Positions 1 through 4,799 of a stretch of 8,168 bases of DNA are shown in pieces (position 1 is the stretch's first letter; each line of letters opens with the position of its first letter). This DNA comes from Bacteroidota bacterium (GTDB lineage Bacteria; Bacteroidota; Ignavibacteria; UBA10030; BY39): assembly GCA_018830765.1 (NCBI GenBank), contig JAHJRJ010000079.1, positions 1 through 8,168 on the forward strand, written 5' to 3'. The position numbers and the translations under genes are program-made. The notes under the pieces are model-generated. The model saw nothing but the letters and a program-made list of their open reading frames with translations, was not told the origin of the DNA and made no database searches.

Positions 1-60
1 ACTAACGCATTATTTTACAATGACTTAAATTTTTGTTGAAATAGGCTTGCGGAAGACAAG

Positions 61-90
61 AAAAGGGACGAAGTTATCTTCGTCCCTTTT
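61..90 (-). terminator. Rho-independent terminator after rplQ (probably bidirectional)
   Basis: The arms AAAAGGGACGAAG (61-73) and CTTCGTCCCTTTT (78-90) are perfectly complementary over 13 bp around a 4-nt loop. On the minus strand the hairpin ends in TTTTCTT, and on the plus strand it ends in TTTT, so it could stop transcription from either side. It begins about 34 nt past the rplQ stop codon, where the end of the ribosomal-protein transcript is expected. Bases 1-60, beyond it, show no recognisable gene. Termination is inferred from structure alone. Confidence 0.8.
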
Positions 91-111
91 AGATTTGTTC
101 GACGTATAATG

Positions 112-142
112 GAGTCCGTCCCAATTATTTCGGGACGGATTC
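112..142. repeat. CCGTCCC-type palindrome straddling the rplQ stop codon
   Basis: The arms GAGTCCGTCCC (112-122) and GGGACGGATTC (132-142) pair over 11 bp with one G-T wobble and a 9-nt loop. The rplQ TAA (125-127) lies inside the loop, and the right arm encodes the last sense codons of L17 (Ser-Val-Pro, with Lys in the loop). The arm sequence resembles palindromes at 2528-2558, 2731-2758 and 3624-3656, so this looks like one copy of a dispersed REP-like family. It is not followed by a T-run on the minus strand, so it is probably not the main terminator, but it may shield the mRNA 3' end. Confidence 0.7.
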
Positions 143-643
143 TTTTGCCGCTTTTTCTATTTTAGTTTCTTCTTTCTTTTTCGAAGAAGTTTTCTTTATC
201 CACCCTTTTTTTTCTTTTTTCTCTTTTGCCACGGGTTTAGGTGTTTCTTTTCCCGTGTTGTAATCTACTAACTCGAGGACGCCCATCTGTGCACCGTCGC
301 CTAACCGCTGGCCTAATTTTACTACGCGTGTGTAACCGCCTGCACGAGTTGAAATTTTCGGAACTATTTCTGTAAACAATTCCGTGATCACGCCTCTATC
401 TTTGATGTAACGGTAAACTTCTCTCCGGGCATGAACGTCTTTTTGTGGCACGTTTTCTTCATTGACTACGGCATTCTTTGCTCTTGTTATAAGCTTTTCT
501 GCAAAAGGTCTTGCTTCTTTTGCTTTTGCGAGTGTTGTTTTAATTTTTTTATTTTTCAATAAAGCAGTCGTTAAAGCAATCAATAAAGCTTTTTTATGAC
601 TGGCAGTTCTTTTTAATTTTCTTCCTGATTTTCTATGTCGCAT
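125..643 (-). CDS. rplQ: Large-subunit ribosomal protein bL17
   Basis: L17 is a 23S rRNA-binding protein placed near the peptide exit tunnel. The 172-residue product opens with the family signature (MRHRKSGRKLKRTASHKKAL) and has the full L17 core to about residue 130, including the AGGYTRVVKLGQRLGDGA stretch at 101-118 and the closing MGVLELVD. Residues 130-172 are an added tail, very rich in Lys and Glu (KEKKEKK, KKTSSKKKEE), that short L17 proteins of about 120 residues lack; such tails occur in Bacteroidetes-type lineages. The ATG lies 3 nt past the rpoA stop, with AGGA overlapping that stop as a ribosome-binding site, which suggests coupled translation. The last codons lie inside a palindromic repeat. 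It is the last gene of the operon. Confidence 0.97.
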   Translation of the reverse strand: MRHRKSGRKLKRTASHKKALLIALTTALLKNKKIKTTLAKAKEARPFAEKLITRAKNAVVNEENVPQKDVHARREVYRYIKDRGVITELFTEIVPKISTRAGGYTRVVKLGQRLGDGAQMGVLELVDYNTGKETPKPVAKEKKEKKGWIKKTSSKKKEETKIEKAAKESVPK

Positions 644-646
644 GTT

Positions 647-1636
647 TTATCCTATATTATTTTTTAGGTATTTATCAACATCCATCCCGAAGGTCAGACC
701 AAATTTTTCTGCAATTTCGGTTAATTCGGATAACGACTTTCGACCGAAGTTTCGAAATTTTAGCAGGTCGGAAATTTCTATTCTTACAAGGTCACCTAAA
801 GTAGATATGTTCCCCGACCGCAGCACGTTGTGTGATCGGACTGAAAGCTCTAACTCATCGACGGGTGTTTTTAGAATCTCTCTAATCCTTGCGATTTCAG
901 ACTCGGATTCCTTGGTATCGCTTCCGCCAAAGGGTTCATATTCAAAATTGATGAATAATTGAATATGATCACGCAATATTTTCGCCGCTTGTGTTAATGC
1001 TTCATCCGGTGTAATAGACCCGTCGGTTTGTATCTCCAATAACAATTTTTCGTAATCGGTTTGTTGCCCGACCCTAGTCGGTTCAATAGTGTAACGAACG
1101 TTAATAATAGGAGAAAAAATCGCATCGATCGGAATAACACCGAGATGCTGTTCGTTATATTTATTTTCGTCGGCTGGGACGAATCCTTTACCGCGTCCTA
1201 AATAAAGCTCAGCTTCGAAAGTAACGCCATCCTCAATCGTGGCAATGTGCTGCGAAAGATTCAGAATTTCTATTTCTGGATTTGCTTTTTGGATATCTGA
1301 AGCAGTAATTTTTTTTGGACCTTCTACCGATAGCGTAACTTTTGCCGCCTTTTTGTTAATCAACTTCATACGTATGGTTTTCAGGTTCAATATTAGTTCC
1401 GCTACGTCTTCTTTTACACCGGCTATCGTAGAAAACTCGTGCAGCACTCCTTTGATACTTATTCCTGTAAAAGCTGTCCCGGTTAATGATGATAGCAATA
1501 CACGACGTAAAGCATTTCCTAATGTTACTCCAAATCCTTTTTCAAGAGGTTGTAGAAAAAACTTTCCATAAGTATTGGAATAGCTTTGATCTTCCATTTC
1601 GAGCTTTTCTGGCATCTGTAGGTTTAATGTAATCAT
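647..1636 (-). CDS. rpoA: DNA-directed RNA polymerase subunit alpha
   Basis: RpoA dimerises to scaffold assembly of beta and beta-prime, and its C-terminal domain contacts UP elements and activators. At 329 residues it has the usual length. The N-terminal domain (about 15-235) includes the dimer and assembly region GKFFLQPLEKGFGVTLGNAL (24-43, ending in the NALRRVLLSS motif) and HEFSTIAGVKEDV (66-78). A charged linker (about 238-252) leads to the C-terminal domain (about 255-320), with LSVRSHNVL at 264-272, where R267 and N270 match the DNA-contacting Arg and Asn of E. coli alpha, and NFGRKSL at 296-302. The ATG follows an AAGGAG box about 10 nt upstream. A Met at residue 8 could be an alternative start, but it lacks a comparable upstream site. 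It sits between rpsD and rplQ as in most bacteria. Confidence 0.98.
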   Translation of the reverse strand: MITLNLQMPEKLEMEDQSYSNTYGKFFLQPLEKGFGVTLGNALRRVLLSSLTGTAFTGISIKGVLHEFSTIAGVKEDVAELILNLKTIRMKLINKKAAKVTLSVEGPKKITASDIQKANPEIEILNLSQHIATIEDGVTFEAELYLGRGKGFVPADENKYNEQHLGVIPIDAIFSPIINVRYTIEPTRVGQQTDYEKLLLEIQTDGSITPDEALTQAAKILRDHIQLFINFEYEPFGGSDTKESESEIARIREILKTPVDELELSVRSHNVLRSGNISTLGDLVRIEISDLLKFRNFGRKSLSELTEIAEKFGLTFGMDVDKYLKNNIG

Positions 1637-1682
1637 ACCTTAATTTCTCCTTCTTTCCTATTCAATTATTATCGTTGAAATA

Positions 1683-2312
1683 TTATTTGGAGTACAATTC
1701 AACTATAAGTTGTTCGTTCGCATTGAGTGGTATTTCAGCTCTTTCGGGAATATTTAAAAAAGTCCCGCTCATCGCAGCTTTGTCAAGACTCAACCATGGA
1801 TACATCGCATTATCGCGTACGCGCTTCATAGAAGAGTGAATCACTTCTAACTTCTTCGAATGTTCGCGAACTTGAATTACATCACCCGGATTAACTAAAA
1901 ACGACGGAATGTTTACGATTTTATTGTTTACAAAGAAGTGCCGATGGCTAATTAATTGTCGAGCCGTTTTTCTAGAAGGAGCAAACCCCAGACGATAAAT
2001 GACGTTGTCTAACCGGCGCTCGAGCAATTTAATTAACATTTCGCTTGTTCGTCCGGTCTGTTTCAAAGCTTTTAAAAAGTAATTATGGAATTGAGTTTCC
2101 ATTAAGCCGTACGTCCGTCGAACTTTTTGTTTTTCTCGTAACTGTACCCCATACTCAGAAATTTTTTGACGTCGTGACTGTCCGTGTTGTCCCGGTGGAT
2201 AAGCTCTTTTTTCAAGTGGACATTTTTCTGTAAAGCACTTCGTGCCTTTTAAAAATAATTTCTGACGCTCTCTTCTGCATAATCTACAGCTCGAATCTAT
2301 ATATCTTGCCAT
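1683..2312 (-). CDS. rpsD: Small-subunit ribosomal protein uS4, zinc-binding form
   Basis: S4 is a primary 16S rRNA binder that starts assembly of the 30S body and in many bacteria represses its own operon. The 209-residue product has four cysteines near its N terminus, C9-x2-C12-x13-C26-x4-C31, the spacing of zinc-binding S4 as in Thermus; many bacteria carry a Cys-free version. The S4 RNA-binding domain spans about 98-150 (RRLDNVIYRLGFA at 99-111, then SRKTARQLISHRHFFVN). The ATG is preceded by AAGAGG about 12 nt upstream, a rather long spacing. The gene is separated from rpsK by 455 nt of repeats, so it may need its own promoter or depend on read-through. Confidence 0.98.
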   Translation of the reverse strand: MARYIDSSCRLCRRERQKLFLKGTKCFTEKCPLEKRAYPPGQHGQSRRQKISEYGVQLREKQKVRRTYGLMETQFHNYFLKALKQTGRTSEMLIKLLERRLDNVIYRLGFAPSRKTARQLISHRHFFVNNKIVNIPSFLVNPGDVIQVREHSKKLEVIHSSMKRVRDNAMYPWLSLDKAAMSGTFLNIPERAEIPLNANEQLIVELYSK

Positions 2313-2367
2313 TTTAAAATATTACCTCTTATTGTATATATTGTAATTTTTTTAATGAAGACTTGGT

Positions 2368-2481
2368 GGTGACTAAAAAATCCGATTTTATGATGTAGCG
2401 CGAACTTTAGTTCGCTTATTTCATTCATTTTGACGAAATAAATTTCGTGCTACAATCTATTTCTTTACTTTTTAGTCAACC
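2368..2481. repeat. MITE-like element with terminal inverted repeats
   Basis: The ends GGTGACTAAAAA (2368-2379) and TTTTTAGTCAACC (2469-2481) are inverted copies, identical over GACTAAAAA. Inside lie two further inverted halves, TGTAGCGCGAACTTTAG (from 2394) and a run ending in TTTCGTGCTACA (to 2454). Each half contains its own small palindrome: GCGAACT-TT-AGTTCGC and ACGAAAT-AA-ATTTCGT. The whole is about 114 bp, with no coding capacity and no clear target-site duplication at its edges. The layout is that of a small non-autonomous inverted-repeat element; mobility is inferred only from structure. Confidence 0.65.
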
Positions 2482-2493
2482 TCGTATCGTTTT

Positions 2494-2561
2494 GTCATAC
2501 CAGCGTATGCTGGTATCCATTCTCTGGATTCCGATCCCGACAAAAGTCGGGACGGAATGAC
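2494..2561. repeat. GTCAT-bounded double-hairpin repeat
   Basis: The outer ends GTCAT (2494-2498) and ATGAC (2557-2561) pair. The left inner hairpin is ATACCAGC-GTAT-GCTGGTAT (2497-2516). The right inner hairpin pairs ATTCCGATCCCGAC (2528-2541) with GTCGGGACGGAAT (2546-2558) around AAAA, with one bulged A. The pattern of a GTCAT-type end, a 'TACCAGC' hairpin and a 'GGATTCC...GGAAT' hairpin is familiar from dispersed intergenic repeats in many environmental bacterial genomes (recalled, not searched). A small CGCAGC-AA-GCTGCG hairpin follows directly (2561-2574). Confidence 0.65.
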
Positions 2562-2579
2562 GCAGCAAGCTGCGGGGAA

Positions 2580-2643
2580 CCTGCCCGCCGTCCGTCTCCG
2601 TCAGCTGACGGATGACGGACTTTGGCAGGCGGGTTAAACCCGC
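2580..2643. repeat. Nested GC-rich palindrome and adjoining hairpin
   Basis: The centre CCGTCAGCTGACGG (2598-2611) is a perfect 14-bp palindrome. It is flanked by GTCCGTC (2590-2596) and GACGGAC (2614-2620), and further out by CCTGCC (2580-2585) and GGCAGG (2624-2629), giving one long, nearly continuous stem. It runs directly into a second hairpin, GCGGGTT-A-AACCCGC (2629-2643). No coding or RNA-gene signature is present. Confidence 0.6.
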
Positions 2644-2682
2644 GCCTTATCGTTCGCGCCCCGTCGCTAAAGTCGCCGACGT

Positions 2683-2708
2683 GCCAAAGCCACTTTGGCG
2701 ACGGCACG
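2683..2708. repeat. GCCAAAG/CTTTGGC hairpin
   Basis: GCCAAAG (2683-2689) and CTTTGGC (2693-2699) form a 7-bp stem with a 3-nt loop. CGTGCC (2680-2685) can instead pair with GGCACG (2703-2708), and GTCGCC (2672-2677) with GGCGAC (2697-2702), so alternative folds compete. It belongs to the repeat-filled gap between rpsK and rpsD. Confidence 0.45.
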
Positions 2709-2730
2709 CTATGGAGCGTAAGCGACCGAA

Positions 2731-2758
2731 TCCCGTCCCGAAAGCATTCGGGACGGGA
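2731..2758. repeat. Perfect CCGTCCCGA palindrome just after rpsK
   Basis: TCCCGTCCCGAA (2731-2742) and TTCGGGACGGGA (2747-2758) form a perfect 12-bp stem with a 4-nt loop (AGCA). On the minus strand it starts 9 nt past the rpsK stop codon. Neither side has a T-run, so it is an unlikely intrinsic terminator; a 3'-end stabilising or pausing role is possible. The arm matches the other CCGTCCC palindromes of this window. Confidence 0.7.
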
Positions 2759-2767
2759 GAAGGCGGA

Positions 2768-3166
2768 TTAAACTCTTCTACGCTTCGGTGGTCGGCATCC
2801 GTTGTGCGGGACGGGTGTAATATCACGAATTATCATGATTTCCAAACCTACTGTTTGTAACGCCCTGATTGCGGCTTCTCGACCGGAACCGGGACCTTTA
2901 ACAAATACTACCACTTTTCTCAACCCCATATCGAAAGCTTCCTTCGCTGCCGCTTCTGCTGAAACTTGGGCGGCGAAGGGGGTATTTTTCCGGGATCCTT
3001 TAAATCCGTTCTTACCAGCAGACGACCAGCTTATTGTATTGCCGTAAATATCGGTAATCGTCACGATGACGTTGTTGAAAGTCGCTTTGACAAAAACTAT
3101 TCCGTTGATGTCAACTTGTTGTTTTTTCTTTCGTTTTGCTGTTACTGATTGTGTTGCATTAGCCAT
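2768..3166 (-). CDS. rpsK: Small-subunit ribosomal protein uS11
   Basis: S11 forms part of the 30S platform and lines the mRNA exit path. The 132-residue product has the usual length. After a basic, variable N terminus (KRKKKQQVD) come the conserved GIVFVKATFNNVIVTITD (22-39), the G-rich SWSSAGKNGFKGSRK segment (47-61), FVKGPGSGREAAIRAL (88-103) and the diagnostic C-terminal stretch PHNGCRPPKRRRV (120-132). The ATG has a GGAG box 6-7 nt upstream. It follows rpsM by 40 nt and ends just before the repeat-filled gap, whereas in most relatives rpsD would follow closely. Confidence 0.98.
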   Translation of the reverse strand: MANATQSVTAKRKKKQQVDINGIVFVKATFNNVIVTITDIYGNTISWSSAGKNGFKGSRKNTPFAAQVSAEAAAKEAFDMGLRKVVVFVKGPGSGREAAIRALQTVGLEIMIIRDITPVPHNGCRPPKRRRV

Positions 3167-3206
3167 TTATGCTCCAAATTAAATTTCTCATAGAATTATT
3201 TATGAA

Positions 3207-3590
3207 TTACTTCTTGGCTGCGGCTTTCTTCTTACCTGCTACAGTCTTTCTCTTACCCTTACGTGTACGCGCGTTTGTTCTTGTACGCTGTCCGCGCACA
3301 GGTAATCCTCTCCTGTGTCGAATCCCGCGATGACAACCTATGTCCATCAGTCGTTTAATGTTCATTTGAACTTCACTACGAAGAGCACCTTCGACTTTTA
3401 ATTCGGAAGTGATAATCGACCTAATCTTAGCAATTTCTTCGTCGTTCAGCTCGCTGATTTTTTTCGTCGAGTCAACCCCGGCTTTACTAAGAATATTTTG
3501 TGCGGTGGTTCTTCCGATACCGTAAATGTAAGTTAAGCCGATTTCCGAGATTTTGTTTTTCGGTAAATCTACGCCCGCTATTCTTGCCAC
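3207..3590 (-). CDS. rpsM: Small-subunit ribosomal protein uS13
   Basis: S13 sits in the 30S head, contacts the P-site tRNA and bridges to the 50S. The 127-residue product carries the helix-two-turn-helix motif GIGRTTAQNIL (24-34), the strongly conserved DIGCHRGIRHRRGLPVRGQR (83-102) and a Lys/Ala-rich tail (KKKAAAKK) that reaches toward tRNA. The start is GTG: in-frame TAA codons lie immediately upstream, so no earlier start is possible, and AAAGGA lies about 8 nt before it. A 73-nt leader with a perfect palindrome separates it from rpmJ. In E. coli this is where S4 regulates the alpha operon; no matching pseudoknot is evident here. Confidence 0.98.
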   Translation of the reverse strand: MARIAGVDLPKNKISEIGLTYIYGIGRTTAQNILSKAGVDSTKKISELNDEEIAKIRSIITSELKVEGALRSEVQMNIKRLMDIGCHRGIRHRRGLPVRGQRTRTNARTRKGKRKTVAGKKKAAAKK

Positions 3591-3623
3591 TTATTAATTC
3601 CTTTCATTTTTAATCCTATATTC

Positions 3624-3656
3624 ATCCGTCTCCCCGATTTAATCGGGGAGACGGAT
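3624..3656. repeat. Perfect 15-bp palindrome in the rpsM leader
   Basis: ATCCGTCTCCCCGAT (3624-3638) and ATCGGGGAGACGGAT (3642-3656) pair perfectly over 15 bp with a TTA loop. On the minus strand it begins 7 nt after the rpmJ stop codon and ends about 33 nt before the rpsM GTG. No T-run follows on the minus strand; on the plus strand TTTTA follows weakly. Its arms resemble the CCGTCCCGA palindromes elsewhere in this window with an extra TC. It could be a repeat insertion, a processing site or an attenuator-like element. Confidence 0.7.
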
Positions 3657-3663
3657 TTTAAAA

Positions 3664-3780
3664 TTATCCTTGACGTTGTTTGTGTTTCGGATTCTTTTTG
3701 CAAATCACGTGCACAACACCTTTACGCCGGATAATCTTACAGTTGTCGCATATTTTTTTTACTGATGATCGAACTTTCAT
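3664..3780 (-). CDS. rpmJ: Large-subunit ribosomal protein bL36
   Basis: L36 is a tiny zinc-ribbon protein that stabilises 23S rRNA junctions late in 50S assembly. The 38-codon product begins MKVRSSVKKICDNCK and ends KNPKHKQRQG, matching the family along its whole length. The zinc ligands are C11, C14, C27 and H33, so this is the zinc-binding form. Start and stop are unambiguous: the ATG is preceded by a strong AAGGAG that overlaps the infA stop codon, only 9 nt away, which suggests translational coupling with infA. Its place between infA and rpsM is the standard one. Confidence 0.97.
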   Translation of the reverse strand: MKVRSSVKKICDNCKIIRRKGVVHVICKKNPKHKQRQG

Positions 3781-3789
3781 TTTTTCTCC

Positions 3790-4008
3790 TTATTTATACC
3801 GGTAGGTTATTCTGCCTTTTGTTAAATCGTATGGCGATAATTCTACCGTTACTTTGTCTCCTACAAGAATCTTAATAAAATTCATTCGCATCTTTCCGGA
3901 GACGTGTGCTATTATCTCGTGGTTGTTCTCTAACTTTACTCTGAACATAGCATTCGGAAGAGTTTCCGTTATGGTACCGTCCATCTTTATTGGTCCTTGC
4001 TTTGCCAT
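3790..4008 (-). CDS. infA: Translation initiation factor IF-1
   Basis: IF-1 occupies the ribosomal A site during initiation and works with IF-2 and IF-3. The protein is exactly 72 residues, the standard length, and is a single OB-fold: MAKQGPIKMDGTI, then NAMFRVKLENNHEIIAHVSG, then the basic GKMRMNFIKIL and the closing SPYDLTKGRITYRYK that marks the family. The ATG lies 5 nt after the map stop codon, so the two are probably coupled. There is no sign of a second or divergent IF-1 here. Confidence 0.98.
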   Translation of the reverse strand: MAKQGPIKMDGTITETLPNAMFRVKLENNHEIIAHVSGKMRMNFIKILVGDKVTVELSPYDLTKGRITYRYK

Positions 4009-4013
4009 GTTCT

Positions 4014-4778
4014 CTACTTTGTTAATATTTCAGGTTCACTATCTGTAATTAGTACAGTATGTTCAAAATGAGCCGACGGCTTTCCGTCCGCAGTCGTTAC
4101 CGTCCAACCGTCTGAATTAAATTTTACTTTATAACTTCCTGCATTTATCATCGGTTCAATCGCCAGCGTCATTCCGCTTTTCAAAACCATTCCAGAGCCA
4201 TCTGCCACATAGTTCGGAACGGGAGGTTCTTCGTGTAAACTTCTACCGATACCGTGACCTACAAGATCTCGAACGACAGAGAAGCCGGCTTTTTCAACGT
4301 ATTTCTGTATTGCAGCAGAAATATCTTGAACTCTATTACCTGCCGTAGCTTGGGCGATACCTAAATAAAGCGATTCTTCAGTAACTTTTAATAATCTTAA
4401 TTTTTCTTCTGAAACACGTCCGACAGCAAAAGATTTTGCTCCGTCTCCGTGATAATTATCTTTCTTAACGCCTATGTCTATCGAGATGATTTCACCTTCC
4501 GATAGAACGTGTTGACCGGGGATTCCGTGAACCACTTGATCGTCTATCGAAGTACACAAACTCGCCGGGTACAGGTTCTTCTTATCTGTACCGTATCCTT
4601 TGAAAGCCGGCTCGGCACATTGTGACCTTATATATTCTTCTGCAATTTCGTCCAATTCTTTTGTCGTAATTCCTGGCTTTATAGATTTTTCTAACAACTT
4701 CAAAACATCGGCGACTATTCTACCGCATTTGCGCATCAATTCGATTTCTTCCGGTGTTTTTATCAATCCTTTTGACAT
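4014..4778 (-). CDS. map: Methionine aminopeptidase, type I
   Basis: This cytoplasmic metalloenzyme removes the initiator Met from nascent chains when the second residue is small. The 254-residue product is a bare type I catalytic domain of the creatinase fold, with no N-terminal zinc-finger extension. All metal ligands are present: D101 (ISIDIG), D112 (YHGDGA), H175 (GHGIG), E208 (AIEPM) and E239 (FEHTVL), plus the catalytic H84 (VVHGIPG). The start ATG is 21 nt after the secY stop, with only a weak ribosome-binding site (ACGAG). The secY-map-infA order without an adk gene in between is typical of Bacteroidetes and Chlorobi. Co-expression with ribosomal proteins matches its role at the exit tunnel. 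Confidence 0.97.
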   Translation of the reverse strand: MSKGLIKTPEEIELMRKCGRIVADVLKLLEKSIKPGITTKELDEIAEEYIRSQCAEPAFKGYGTDKKNLYPASLCTSIDDQVVHGIPGQHVLSEGEIISIDIGVKKDNYHGDGAKSFAVGRVSEEKLRLLKVTEESLYLGIAQATAGNRVQDISAAIQKYVEKAGFSVVRDLVGHGIGRSLHEEPPVPNYVADGSGMVLKSGMTLAIEPMINAGSYKVKFNSDGWTVTTADGKPSAHFEHTVLITDSEPEILTK

Positions 4779-4799
4779 CTCGTAGGCGGTCAGAATTAA

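Larger units (their letters stand above)
2313..2767. other. 455-nt gap between rpsK and rpsD filled with inverted repeats
   Basis: This is the only stretch over 300 bases without a gene. Only about 55 nt next to rpsD (2313-2367) look like ordinary AT-rich leader; the rest is a nearly continuous run of hairpin-forming units: a MITE-like element (2368-2481), a GTCAT-bounded double hairpin (2494-2561), a nested palindrome (2580-2629), a further hairpin (2629-2643), another (2683-2708) and a CCGTCCCGA palindrome (2731-2758). The repeats from about 2530 onward look clearly GC-richer than the flanking genes. The open frames through this block (minus 2495-2707, plus 2612-2860) are made of repeat sequence and resemble no protein family. 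Confidence 0.85.

Noticed and set aside
642..962. Plus-strand open frame of 106 codons opposite rpoA
   Set aside because: It is an antisense shadow of the alpha C-terminal domain, with no family resemblance.
2495..2707. Minus-strand open frame of 70 codons in the rpsK-rpsD gap
   Set aside because: It is composed wholly of palindromic repeats, matches no protein family I know and has no ribosome-binding site; such frames are common artefacts of GC-rich repeats.
2731..2758. Intrinsic terminator after rpsK
   Set aside because: The hairpin is strong, but no T-run follows on the minus strand and essential genes lie downstream in the same direction; a repeat is the better reading.
2368..2758. CRISPR array
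   Set aside because: The repeats are different from one another, each is a palindrome of its own kind, and there are no regular spacers or cas genes.
2612..2860. Plus-strand open frame of 82 codons running into rpsK
   Set aside because: The first half is repeat sequence and the second half is antisense to rpsK; no credible start context.
4779..4799. Missing adk gene between secY and map as a deletion
   Set aside because: Many bacteria have secY-adk-map, but Bacteroidetes and Chlorobi normally have secY-map directly, so nothing needs to be lost here.
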